The translations under genes were made by a program, and so were the position numbers. The notes beneath the pieces are model-generated. The model was given only the letters and a program-made list of their open reading frames with translations. It was not told the DNA's origin and did not search any database. Below, piece after piece: positions 24,055 to 34,448 of a DNA stretch of 64,000 bases. The first letter of the stretch is position 1. Every line of letters starts with the position of its first letter. Where the stretch lies: the NCBI GenBank assembly GCA_018398585.1, contig JAGTTD010000010.1, forward strand, positions 22,081,739 to 22,145,738. Direction: 5' to 3'. This stretch comes from Simmondsia chinensis (taxonomy: Eukaryota; Streptophyta; Magnoliopsida; Caryophyllales; Simmondsiaceae).

Positions 24055-25345
24055 CAAAAGTTGTTGTTCTATCATTAAAACATGTCATAAACAGTGTATG
24101 TTGATCAAACACCATTAATTACTCAACATACACAAACACAAGTTGGATATTAACCTTTAAAACCAAACATATACAGTGTATGGCTGCTCATAACCCACTA
24201 ATTACTTAAAAATGTCTACACAAGTTGATTTTACAGCATTAAAACCAATCATACACAGTGTATGTTGATCATACACCATTAATTACTCAACATACACAAA
24301 CACAAGTTGGATATTCACCATTAAAACCAAACATACACAGTGTATGGTTGCTCCTAGCCCACTAATTACTTAAAAAGCGTCTACACAAGTTGATTTTACA
24401 CCATTACAACTAATCACACACAGTGTATGTTGATCATACACCTTTATTACTCAACATACACAAACACACGTTGTATATTCACCATTAAAACCAAATATAC
24501 ACAGTGTATGGTTGCTCATAACCCACTAATTGCTTAAAAAACGTCTACACAAGTTGATTTTACGGCATTGAAACCAATAATACACAGTGTATGTTGATCA
24601 TACACCTTTATTACTCAACATACACAAACACACGTTGGTTATTCACCATTAAAACCAAACATGCACTGTGTATGGTTGCTCCTAGCCAACTAATTACATA
24701 AAAAACATCTATACAAGTTGATTTTACACCATTAAAACCAATCATACACAGCGTGTGTTGCTCATACACCTTTATTACTCAACATACACAAACACAAGTT
24801 GGATATTCGCCATTAAAAGCAAACATACACAGTGTATGGTTGCTCATAACCCACTAATTACTTAAAAAACGTCTACATAGGTTGATTTTACAGCATTAAA
24901 ACCAATCATACGTAGTGTATGTTGATCATACACCATTAATTACTCAACATACGGAAACACAAGTTGGATATTCACTATTAAAACCAAATATACAAAGTGT
25001 ATGGTTGCTCTTAACCCCCTAATTGCTTAAAAAACGTCTACACAAGTTGATTTTACACCATTAAAACCAATCATACGCAGTGTATGTTGATCATACACAT
25101 TTATTACTCAACATACACAAACACACGTTGGATATTCACCATTAAAACCAAATATACACAGTGTATGGTTGCTCATAGCCCACTAATTGCATAAAAATGT
25201 CTACATAAGTTGATTTTACACCATTAATACCAATCATACACAGTGTATGTTGATCATACACCTTTATTACTCAACATACACAAACACACGTTGGTTATTC
25301 GCCATTAAAACCAAACATACACAATGTATGGTCGCTCCTAACCCA
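24055..25345 (-). repeat. Satellite array, same ~164-bp unit, inverted
   Basis: About eight units reading as the reverse complement of 10980-16170: 'GTGTATGTTGATCATACACC' recurs at roughly 24095, 24258, 24425, 24592 and so on to 25240. It lies between the mudrA start codon and the right terminus, mirroring the position of the left array relative to the ULP1-like gene. Confidence 0.93.
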
Positions 25346-25739
25346 CTAAATTAGGATACATTAACGACAATGTCAACAAATGATCATTTTACCTTCAATA
25401 TCTGATCCGAAAACCGTGAAATGTGTGTCACGACTCAACCTTGAACCTACAGTAATGCCGAGAAGCTTCAAACACGATCTTACTAGGGCTTCTTCTTCTT
25501 CCTCCGAGGGCCCAATATAGCAGAACGACAAACGGAAGATGAAAAAAATGGGGCTTGGGGAATTCAGATTGAGAGAAAAATAACAAAGAAGAGTGAATAA
25601 GAGGTGAGTAAATGGGCAGGAAGTGAGAAGGGAAGGAGAGAGTAAGCAACAAGTTACATGACATAAAGTAAATATATGTACTTTTGCATTAAATAAGGAG
25701 AGAGAAAATGTATGGGGAGGGGGTAAAGTAAATGGTTGG
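25346..25739 (-). promoter_or_regulatory. MULE right subterminal region, candidate promoter and 5' UTR of mudrA
   Basis: On the minus strand this is a pyrimidine-rich leader like that at the left end. A donor-like 'ATTGAAG|GTAAAATG' near 25395 could splice over the satellite array to the acceptor just before ATG 23907. A 147-codon frame here is low-complexity (Leu/Ser/Phe) and I do not count it as a gene. Confidence 0.35.
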
Positions 25740-25895
25740 GCATTAAATGAGGAGAGAGAATGGGAGAGAAAGAGGACGGCTGGGGAGGGTAGGGGTTGGA
25801 GGGCATTTTTGTCCACAAAAGTTTATTTAAGGTTATGGGGGTCTATTTAGGGTTAAATTAGGGGTGGGGGGCGGGTCTAAATCTGGTGATTTCCC
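25740..25895 (-). repeat. MULE terminal inverted repeat, right
   Basis: About 156 bp, inverted relative to 10435-10575. It differs by scattered substitutions and a short insertion in the pyrimidine-rich part. Confidence 0.9.
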
Positions 25896-25904
25896 AATAA
25901 TTAT
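25896..25904. repeat. MULE target-site duplication, right
   Basis: AATAATTAT, identical to 10426-10434. Confidence 0.95.
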
Positions 25905-26270
25905 CTGAAAATATGATTTTTAAAAAAATTAAAAAGGAGGAATTTCTCTTTGAAATTTGTGCTAGTAAATTTGTTTGGTCATTGTTAAGTAGGTCTTGCA
26001 TTCTCGGTGATTCCTTTCGTGTGATAATTGTGGTTTACAATCCAGGTATTTCTTATTATAATTCTTTTAAAACTTTTCTTTAATTTTTGTAATTTTATGC
26101 TTTCAGTTCAATGTTTATTATGATTTAATATTTTGTGCTCGTTATGTGTACATTAGAATAGAGGTCCCTTGCATTTAAAATTAAAGAATTCCGAAGTTAT
26201 TTTCGTGGTGCCTGATCGAGCCAACAAGTTAGGGAATATTTAGTTTGCAAAATTAAATTTTCTCAATAAT

Positions 26271-26283
26271 TGGTATCAGAGCC
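26271..26283 (+). other. Primer-binding site, tRNA-iMet
   Basis: TGGTATCAGAGCC lies five bases after the inferred LTR end on the plus strand. It marks the start of the internal region of the element whose LTR holds the MULE. Confidence 0.85.
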
Positions 26284-27317
26284 ACCTTTATTTATATTCA
26301 TAATAGGAATAAGGTTTATATTAAGCATAATAAATGTCATGAAGAAAGTTGGGAATGAGAGATACTAAGAGTTTCGTTAAAGGAATGAATACCTGATTGT
26401 GCTATTAAAAGACTTTAATAGCTAAATTGTCAGTTCATCAAATTTTAATTGTTCAAGTTATGAAGAATTTAATTAAAGTAGTGGAAGTATATTTCTAAAT
26501 AATCAAATGAGATTAATGTTTATAATATTGGCCCGGTGCCTGTGTGCTAGTGAGTCAGACACGGAGTGCCCTAGATAATGGGCATCACAGACAGGAGCCC
26601 CAGACATTAAGCATCCCATATCGGTGCACCGGAGGATGGGTGCCCCAAACATGTGCCGAAGTGAGGGGTGCCCATTGATGGGGGGCACAGACGGTCGCCC
26701 AAGATAAGGGACACCTCAGATGGGCACTCGATATGCGGGGCGCCTCAGAACGGGCGCCTTAGCCGACCGAAGCTCTATATCAAGGGGGAAGGGCTTCTCA
26801 ATCTGTGGTCCTCATCCCCTCTCCTCTTCTCTCACCCCTAATACCGCTCTCCCTCTTCATGGCAAGCCTAATCCAAGGTACGCAGTCATACGCCTCTTCC
26901 TCTCATCGCCTTTTACGACCACCTCCCTGGAGCAATACCTGTTCAAGCCTCCTACTCCTCTTGGGGTAAGAAATATCAAGTCAGGTGTGTAGCTAGAGCT
27001 TGAGTTTAGCTCATCCTTATGAGCCCCACCTCATACAAGACTCCAATACGATGAAGGACCATAAGCTCAAGCCTAGCTTGATGTTTCTTATAATAGCTTG
27101 ATGTTTCTTGCAAGACCCAAGCCTTTCAAGTATAGTATAAGTTAATTTTCACTCTTTTCTTTGGATTCGTTTGCATTCTCTACAATGGGAATAAGCTTGC
27201 CTAAGCAAAATTGATAAAAGAAGCTTGATTGAATAAGGTCAAGCATGGCTACATTATTTATGCCTTATTTTTAAATTGTTCTTTGAGAAAAAAACAAACC
27301 TGAAAAATAATTGTTGG
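26284..27317 (+). other. Internal 5' region of the LTR element, with a GC-rich minisatellite
   Basis: Non-coding. Bases ~26540-26765 are a degenerate GC-rich array of ~14-16-bp units with the consensus GGGTGCCCCAGA (for example 'GGATGGGTGCCCCAAACATG' and 'GGGCGCCTCAGAACGGG'). The rest shows no feature that I can name. Confidence 0.5.
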
Positions 27318-28290
27318 CATTTATAACTCTTCAAGATCTTCATTTTGATATGTAATTTGATTCGTAACTCTTCACAAATTGAAAGTTGCGCCCGTCTTAA
27401 GTTGCAAGATAAGCTATACAACCCACCTACGTTTGGCATGCTTAAATCACTTTTCATGTACTTTCTTTTGTCAAAAGTGAAAAAAATTTTCATGAGTGCC
27501 TATAACTCTTCAAGGGATTCACTTTAATATGTAATTTGATCCGTAACGAATTGAAAGTTACTCCGGTTTAAAGTTACAAGGTAAGCTGTACAACCCACCT
27601 GCATCTGGCACGCCTGGATCACTTTTCTAGTACTTTCTTTTATGAAAAGTTAAAAATATTTTCATGAGTGCCTAGAAGAATTGAAGGAGTTCATTTTGAT
27701 ATTTACTTTGATCTGTAACTCTTTGCGAATTGAAAGTTACGCCCGTTTAAAATTGTAAGGTAAGCTATAGTACCCATCTGCATTTGGCACGCCCAGATCA
27801 CTTTTTATATACTTTCTTTTATCAAAAGTGCAAAAAATTTCCTAGGATTCTTAGAACTCTTTAGGAGCTTCATTTTGGTATATAATTCAATTCATAATGC
27901 TTCACAGATTGAAAGTTATACCTATTTTAAATTATAAGGCGAGTTTCCTAACCATAACGTGCGAGGCTCGCCTACTTAACCTTTTATATGTTTTCTATGA
28001 TCCAAAAATTCAATCAATTATCCTAGTTATATAGAAATTTTTAAGAGTTTGATTTTGATAGTGATTTGACTCATACTTCCTCAAGGAGTAAGAGTTATGT
28101 TTGTTTAAATATCAGGATCAACTTATATATGCCACAAATCACTACCATGTCGGAGGAAACTCCCACCACATCTTTGTCATATTTTTTTTAAACTATGCAA
28201 AATTGTAATGGTTTCATAGGGTTCTTTGAGATATTCGTTTTGATATGTGACTTGTACTATAACCCTATATGGATTAAAAGTTATATCTGT
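27318..28290 (+). repeat. Decaying ~180-bp tandem repeat, about five units
   Basis: Related units start near 27319, 27499, 27670, 27849, 28031 and 28218. Each has 'AACTCTTCAAG', 'TTTTGATATGTAATTTGAT', 'ATTGAAAGTTACGCCCG', then 'CTGCATTTGGCACGCC' and 'CACTTTT.TATACTTTCTTTT'. Divergence rises to the right. Confidence 0.85.
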
Positions 28291-28359
28291 TTAAATTCAT
28301 AAGATACTTAACATAAAAGTAAAAAAAAATATAAAAATAATAAGTAAATTTGATAAACT

Positions 28360-28986
28360 TTGACGGGCACTTTGAAGTTTGACCGTCTTCTTCACCACAC
28401 CAGCACCTCCGCATCGACCACCAAGCCACTATCCATGCCTCCACCACCACCGCCAGCAACCAGCATCACTTTGGCTGGCCCCAATTCTGGTTTCCCTCAA
28501 CCATGGTTCACCTCAAAGCCTAGCTCGCCCCAGCCTGGCTCGCTCAAATCTGATTCGCCAACAACCTCACTCCCTAAAACCATGGCTCACCCATGCCCCG
28601 TGGCTAGCCCAGACCATGGCTCACCTAAACCTTGGCTCGCCCGAAGTGACCCGTGGCTCGCCCAGACCATGGCTCGCCCAAGCTGTGGCTCACCCGCAAT
28701 CTCTGGCTCGCCCATGACCCGTGGCTCGCCTAATCCGGTGGCTAATTCTTGACATCTGACCTAACTAAAGTAGTGGGCCCCCTTGACCCATGGTCCACCT
28801 TGACCTGTTGCCCACCATGCTGCAGTGACCACCATCTTCAACATCCATTCAAGGTTTCGTCTCAGGCAACCACGCCAGGTGTCATTCACCATGGCTGGAG
28901 TTTCGCACCACAACAACCACTGATGCACCGACCATCACCGATCACCAACCACACACCATGGTCAAATAACTCAACCCTTCTCTCTC
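28360..28986 (+). repeat. GC-rich low-complexity tract with ~20-bp repeats
   Basis: At 28500-28740 'CATGGCTCGCCCAGACC' and variants recur, giving an open frame of 130 codons that is only Pro/Ser/Thr/Ala low complexity (SMPPPPPPATSITLAG, then repeated GSPKPWL). I treat the frame as a by-product of the repeat. The tract ends at the copia target site. Confidence 0.6.
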
Positions 28987-28991
28987 CTTCA

Positions 28992-29586
28992 TGTTGGTGT
29001 AAATGCTTGCAAAATCAAGAAAACGGGTAACTTTCCGATCTACAGGTTTTAAGGCATGAAGTCACTTTCCTTAAGATTTATTTCAGCGTATGAAATAGTC
29101 TCGGGGATACAACGATAACCAAATAAAGTAGAGTGAAAGTATGTAAAGGGAGATATATGGAGATGTAAAAGAATGACCGTTTTTCAAAGGCAAAGATCTA
29201 TTTTCATCATCATTCAACAATCAAACTAGTGGGGTATATATAATAAATCAAGTGAAGGAAGACGTCCCAAAACATACCCCAAAAAAGGGGTGCAAAAACC
29301 CAGGAAGTTAACGTGAAAAATCTGGTAAAAACTATCCCTGTGTGTAGACACACGATTCTGCAGACACGGCTCTGTTGATCTGTGTATCGACACACGGGCC
29401 CTGTGTGTCGACACACACCTTTGCATCCCTGTTATGTAAGAATGGGTGTCAACACACCAACCCTGTGTGTTGACACACATCCCCACACACTTCAAAACAT
29501 ATCAAACACTTAGAACACACATTTGGGACTAACTTGAAAACACTTTATTCACAAATTTCATTACATAATTTGGAAATACATCAACA
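28992..29586 (-). repeat. Copia LTR (3')
   Basis: TGTTGGTGTAAA to ACATCAACA on the plus strand. It contains four decayed versions of the palindrome TGTGTCGACACA (near 29338-29482) and a TATA-like 'GTATATATAATAAATC' near 29233. Confidence 0.93.
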
Positions 29587-30182
29587 TTCTCCCACTATTT
29601 TCAAAGTACAGTCATTCTCATAAACAACATCTCTAAGTTAAAGGAGGCCACGTCGCACATCAATGAGGATGACTATCGATTGAACCCCCAGCTAGTGATG
29701 ACATGTTTACAATTAATCGGATCGAAGATGGAAGACTAAGCTTTGAACCACTCAACCCTTTTGACTAATTGAACACACCACCACACACTAGGCAATCTAC
29801 TTCCTGTACATACCTTACACCTCCCAGATCGAAACATATGACGCCGTGTGTCCTGTACCCTTCGCGAGTGTATCAGGGGTAAACCCCTTGTCGAAAATCA
29901 CCCCTTGAAGCAGCCAAACTCACTAAGGTGGACCACAACAGATCATGTCCTGCGACCGACATTCTGTTACAAGATTATCAAAGCTGGGTCCATTAGGAGC
30001 ATAAGCTCATCCTTTAAATCTCTGACGCAGTACCAAGCACTTCACACACGGGATGGCAAAATTCTTTTGTGCTTGCAGCCACATAGATGATAAAACTCAC
30101 TCATTGAACCCGAGACCTAGCGTCTGACTAGGCATCGAGTTGAGGGCCAATCATGGGTGACTAAAACCCCATCCCTGTGCAC

Positions 30183-30268
30183 ATTTTTAGGACTAAGTCT
30201 CTAGCAAGGCCTTTTGTGAACGGATCCGCTCGATTCTGACTTGTCCTCACAAAATCCACAGTGATGAC
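30183..30268 (-). pseudogene. Copia RNase H, C-terminal tail
   Basis: The minus strand reads VITVDFVRTSQNRADPFTKG and then LARDLVLKMCTGMGF before a stop. This matches the N-ADP-TKGL end of copia RNase H. Only about 28 codons remain. Bases 29603-30182 downstream are non-coding copia 3' sequence. Confidence 0.85.
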
Positions 30269-30592
30269 TGTTAAGTTCTAGACTGAATCTTGAACTTAAC
30301 CTAAGAACAATAAAATTTGGGATGAGAAAGAAGAGAAGGAGATGAGAAAGATAGAAGAGTTAAGATGAGAGAAAGAAGATTTAAATCACAAGGATTAGTA
30401 TGTATTTCATTGGATAAAACTAATTACAAGTATCGGGACTTATTTATAGAGCTAGAGAAGCACAACTACATCAGCTGAGCTTTCTCGCTAGAACACCCCT
30501 GCGGCAGCAACTAACTAACCGAAATTCCGGCCTAAACCATTACTTAAACCCGCCAACATTAAATTCAATTACAACGATTGAAAAACATAACA
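30269..30592 (-). repeat. Chromovirus 3' LTR
   Basis: 324 bp, TGTTAAGTTC to AACATAACA on plus. It is followed on plus by ATCCCCTCCCCTT, the complement of a polypurine tract. No second LTR copy lies in the window. Confidence 0.8.
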
Positions 30593-30620
30593 ATCCCCTC
30601 CCCTTACAATTTTCTTGTCC

Positions 30621-33397
30621 TCAAGAATTAAAAGAAGGAAATTGGCTTAACAAAAAACGTTTATCTTCCCATGTGGTGAAAGCTTGGTCCAAATTGCACC
30701 AATTAACTTGAATTTGCTGCTTGGTCTTGCCATCGGAGCTGGTGTGAGTAGTTCCGACCACTGCTGCTGGTTGTAAAATCGGAGAACCACTCTGTCCCGC
30801 CTCTGGAGGTGTTGCAGAAGCCTTGTGATCACATTTAACCTGCTTCTTAAGAAGGGAAACATGAAAAACAGTATGAATAAGTGAGTCGGAGGGCAGCTCA
30901 AGCTTGTATGCCACTTGACCCATTCTTTCCAAGACCTTATATGGCCCAAAGAACCGTGCACAAAGCTTTACATTCTTTCTTACTGCTGCTGTGGACTGTC
31001 GATAAGGCTGTAATTTCAATTATACCAGGTCCCACACATCAAATTTTCTGTCAACTCTCTTCCTATCAGCATACCATTTCATTCGAGCCTGTGATTGAGT
31101 GAGATTCTGCTTTAGTTGCTGTAACACATGTTTCCTCTGCTGTAAGAGGTCAGTCACTACCCCCATTTGTGTCTCTACTCCTTGCAAACCAAAGGGAGAG
31201 GATGGAACATACCCAAATAAGGCTCTAAAAGGAGTTGTGCCTATTGAATAGTGGAAGTGAGTATTGTACCAGAATTCGGCCAAAGAAAGCCATCTTCCCC
31301 ACAGCTTGGGATGACTAAATATCATGCTCCTGAGGTATTGTGCTATGCATTGGTTAACTCTCTCCGTTTGACCATCGGTTTGAGGGTGATAAGATGAACT
31401 GAGAGCCAAGGTTGTTCCCAAGAGCTTAAACAACTCCTTCCAGAATCGGCTCGTGAAGAGTTTGTCTCTATCAAAAATTATGGATTGAGGCAACCCATGT
31501 AGCTTGTAGATGTTGTCTAAGAACACACGAGCAAGATTTTCTGCAGTTACAGGCCTTGCTAAAGCAATGAAGTGTCCAGATTTGTTGAAGCGATCAACAA
31601 CTACCCAAATTACCTCCTTCCCTTCAGATTTAGGCAACCCTTCAATGAAATCCATGCTTATGTGTTGCCATACACCATCTGGAACCGGCAAGGGCTGAAG
31701 CACCCCTTGGTATCTGTGGTCACGCAGTTTGGTTTGTTGGCAAACCTCATAACTTTGCACAAAGCTAGTTACTTCCTTCTTCAAACCGGGCCAGAAGAAT
31801 TGGAATTTCAGCCTCTGATATGTCCCTTCCATGCCTGAGTGTCCTCCCCATGAAGAATCATGAGCAGCACTGATGATGTGGTACCTAAGATTAGTCGATT
31901 TGCCCACATATAGCTTCCCCTGAATTCTGATCAGTCCTCGGGTTACAGAAATGTCTGTTCCAGCAGCCAGATTGCCCTTTTTGCCACAACTTGCTGCAGT
32001 TAAACAATCCTGTGCAAACATATCATTCTCATAGGACTGATGTAGTTCTTCCATCCAAGCAGGAGAGATCATGGTAATAGCCCCAAGGGAACCTTTCTCA
32101 TGCCCCTCAAACTTGCATGACAGTGCATCCGCTGCCTGGTTTTCTCTGCCTCTTTTGTATTCGATATCATAATTCAGCCCCAACATCTTCATTAGCCCCT
32201 TCCTTTGGATCCTGGTGACAATCGTTTGCTCTAATAAATGTTTGAGGCTTTGATGATCAGTCCTAATGATGAAATGATGCCCATCAAGGTAATGCCTCCA
32301 CTTCTCCATAGCAAGCAATATTGCAAGGTACTCTTTCTCATATGTGGAAAGAGCTTGGTGTTTTGCACTTAAGGCTTGGCTAAGATATGCTATAGGTCTC
32401 CCAGCTTGAGACAATACTGCCCCAATGCCACTCCCACTCGCATCTGTCTCTAGGATGAAGCTTGAAGAGAAATCCGGCATAGCTAAAACAGGAGCTCTGC
32501 ACATTGCAATTTTGAGAGAATCGAAAGCCTTTTGAGCTTCTTCTGACCATCTGAAGGAGTTCTTCTTTAGTAAATCTGTTAGAGGCTTGGCTAAGGTCCA
32601 TAGTTAGCTACAAACTTGCGGTAATAGCCAGTTAACCCCAAAAAGCCCCTCAATTGTTTCAATGTGACCGGAACAGCCCATTCTTTCATTGCTTGTATCT
32701 TTGAAGGATCGGTTGCAACTCCATCACAAGAGATCACATGGCCCAAATATTCCAGATGTGTTGGAGCAAATGAACACTTGGCCAACTTGGCATACAATTT
32801 ATGCTAGCGCTTGACCACAAATACCTCCCTTAGATGCTTCAAATGCTCTTCTAACGATGCACTATAAATGAGGATGTCATCGAAGAAAACCAATACAAAT
32901 TTCCTAAGAAATTGCTTGTAAACATAATTCATTAGAGCCTGAAATGTAGCTGGTGCATTGGTCAAGCCAAAAGGCATAACCACGAACTCAAAATGCCCCT
33001 GATGAGTCCGGAAAGCAGTCTTATACACATCATGCTCACCCACCCTGATCTGATGATAACCTTGCCGCAGATCTAGCTTGGAAAAAACTCGGGCTCCATG
33101 TAATTCGTCCAACAAGTCATCAATAACTAGTATGGGGAACTTGTCCTTCACAGTCAAAGAGTTAAGTTGTCTGTAATCAATACACATACGAGCTGAACCA
33201 TCCTTCTTCTTGACAAGAATGACCGGAGAAGCAAAAGGACTATGGTTGGCTCGAATGAAGTTTGTCTTGAGTAACTCTTCTACCTGCCTTTCAATTTCTG
33301 TCTTTTGAGCATGGGGATATCTATAAGGCCTTATCTTCACTGGTGCAGCATCCTCTTTGAGAGGTATTTCGTGATCCAGACTTCTTTTCGGAGGCAA
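30621..33397 (-). pseudogene. Chromovirus pol: RT, RNase H, integrase, chromodomain
   Basis: RT (33397-32804) starts at [12 protein letters not shown] and contains [46 protein letters not shown] and [10 protein letters not shown] (the catalytic DD pair with F in place of Y). After a stop/frameshift near 32800 comes the thumb ([24 protein letters not shown]). RNase H and integrase share one open frame (32504-31020): LETDASGSGIGAVLSQ and YEKEYLAILLAMEKWRHYL, then the H-x-H-C-C finger (HSGMEGTYQRLKFQFFWPGL), VCQQTK, SMDFIEGLPKS, FDRDKLFTSRFW and SYHPQTDGQTERVNQ. The C-terminal part (31019-30621) has KLCARFFGPYKVLERMG and a chromodomain-like end, QVNWCNLDQAFTTWED. Breaks near 32800, 32550 and 31020 inactivate it. 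The chromodomain probably directed integration to certain chromatin. Confidence 0.92.
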
Positions 33398-33403
33398 TGA
33401 TCT

Positions 33404-33785
33404 ATGACCGGATGACCATCCACCATTTTATAATATTAAACTGACTAACCAAAAATTTCTTACTTGTGGCATCTTCTGCCATGTACCGTGCCTCGAGTGC
33501 GTCCCACAGTTCCTTAGCGGTCGGGATGTTGGAGTAGATGTAGAAGAGGGCGTCATTCATCCCATTGAGTATGTGCCCCCGACATATGTAGTCATCATTC
33601 TCCCACTTCTACCGGGCTCGTTTCTTAGCCAGTGTCTCCTCCTTCTCAACAGCGGGGGGTGCAGGATATGGTGTATTCAAGGCATACACCACGTTGAGCG
33701 TCATTATAAGGAAGTGCATCTTCCTCTGCCAACGGCGGAAATTCCCGCCATCAAAACAGTCCAATGTGACGAAATTCGCGGTCAT
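33404..33785 (-). pseudogene. Copia gag, N-terminal half
   Basis: It begins MTANFVTLDCFDGGNFRRWQ, the usual start of a UBN2-type copia gag ('L.. .F.G.NF.RW...M'), and continues with HILNGMNDALFYIYSNIPTA and ELWDALEARYMAEDATSKKF, the conserved NGL.D.LYDVY / AKELWD.LE.KY.TEDA blocks. There is one in-frame TAG after KKRAR and a small frameshift near 33425. It is cut at the chromovirus junction, with at least half of the protein missing. On the far side of the chromovirus the frame continues directly into the RNase H tail at 30268, which suggests a deletion derivative that already joined gag to RNase H before the second insertion. Confidence 0.85.
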
Positions 33786-33848
33786 CTCTCTCAGTCACAA
33801 AGCCATATCAAACCCAAGATCCCAAACGTGAAAACTATGCCTTAAGAT

Positions 33849-34443
33849 TGTTGGTGTAAACACTTGCAAAATCAAAAAAAGGGGTAACTTTCCGATCTAC
33901 AGGTTTCGAGGCGTGAAGTCACTTTCCTTAAGACTTATTTCAGTGTATGAAATAGTCTCAGGAATACAACAATAACCAAATAAAGTAGAGTGAAAGTTTG
34001 TAAAGGGAGATATATGGAGATGTAAGAGAATGACTATTTTTCAAACGCAAAGATCCTTTTTCATCATCATTCAACAATCAAACTACTGGGGTATATATAA
34101 TAAATCAAGTGAAGGAAGACGTCCCAAAACATACCCCAAAAAAGGGGTGCAAAAACCTGGGAAGTTAACACGCGAAATCTAGTAAAAATTGTCCCTGTGT
34201 GTCGACACACAGTTCTGCAGACACGGTTCTGTTGATCTGTGTGTGGACACACGGGCCCTGTGTGTCGACACACACCTTTGCATCCCTGTTATGTAAGAAT
34301 GCGTGTCGACACACCAACCCTGTGTGTCGACACACATCCCAACACACTTCAAAACTTATCAAACACTTAGAACACACATTTGGGACCAACTTCAAAACAC
34401 TTCATTCACAAATTTCATTACATAATTTGAAAATACATCAACA
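33849..34443 (-). repeat. Copia LTR (5')
   Basis: Same length as its partner (595 bp) with few substitutions. The TGTGTCGACACA palindromes (34194-34336) are better preserved here. Confidence 0.93.
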
Positions 34444-34448
34444 CTTCA

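Larger units (their letters stand above)
10435..25895. mobile_element. 15.46 kb Mutator-like element (Kaonashi type: mudrA plus ULP1-like gene)
   Basis: Terminal inverted repeats begin GGGAAATCACCAG (10435) and end CTGGTGATTTCCC (25895). The 9 bases AATAATTAT flank the element on both sides (10426-10434 and 25896-25904), a perfect MULE-type target duplication. Inside are an ULP1-peptidase-like gene on the plus strand (16239-19594), a mudrA-like transposase gene on the minus strand (21274-23907), and inverted arrays of one satellite near both ends (10980-16170 and 24055-25345). MULEs with a C48/ULP1-like peptidase gene are a known plant class (Kaonashi). Both genes are now broken, so the copy is immobile unless served in trans. 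The exact duplication suggests the insertion itself is not very old. Confidence 0.95.
9042..26265 (+). repeat. 5' LTR of an LTR retrotransposon, split by the MULE
   Basis: Apart from the 15.5 kb MULE, this is an AT-rich ~1.75 kb segment that starts TGTAATTGGTATCTGGG at 9042 and ends ...TTTTCTCA at 26265, directly before a tRNA-iMet primer site. The right boundary is well supported. The left boundary is inferred from the TG start and from where the antisense Tat ORF ends. The matching 3' LTR is not in the window, so the length is provisional. Bases 9042-10425 and 25905-26265 hold no coding sequence I can recognise. Confidence 0.55.
30269..33403 (-). mobile_element. 5'-truncated chromovirus (Ty3/gypsy) inserted in copia
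   Basis: The 3' LTR (30269-30592), polypurine tract, integrase with chromodomain, RNase H and RT are present; gag, protease and the 5' LTR are absent. The outer sequence repeats as ATGAC on both sides (30264-30268 and 33404-33408), an exact 5-bp duplication, although the 5' end is not an LTR. Removal of the insert joins copia gag and RNase H in frame. Confidence 0.85.
28992..34443 (-). mobile_element. Ty1/copia retrotransposon, internally deleted, host of a chromovirus
   Basis: Two 595-bp LTRs (28992-29586 and 33849-34443) are flanked by the identical 5-bp duplication CTTCA (28987-28991 and 34444-34448). On the minus strand: 5' LTR, gag (33785 to ~33404), an inserted chromovirus (30269-33403), the C-terminal tail of RNase H (30183-30268), a non-coding stretch, polypurine tract AGTGGGAGAA, 3' LTR. 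Protease, integrase and RT are missing. No standard primer site follows the 5' LTR; the minus strand reads ATCTTAAGGCATAG there. Confidence 0.93.

Noticed and set aside
25373..25816. 147-codon frame at the right end of the MULE
   Set aside because: Low-complexity Leu/Ser/Phe/Pro translation of a pyrimidine-rich leader and of the TIR itself; no domain.
28360..28752. 130-codon Pro/Ser-rich frame
   Set aside because: Produced by a GC-rich short tandem repeat; no start context or conserved motif.
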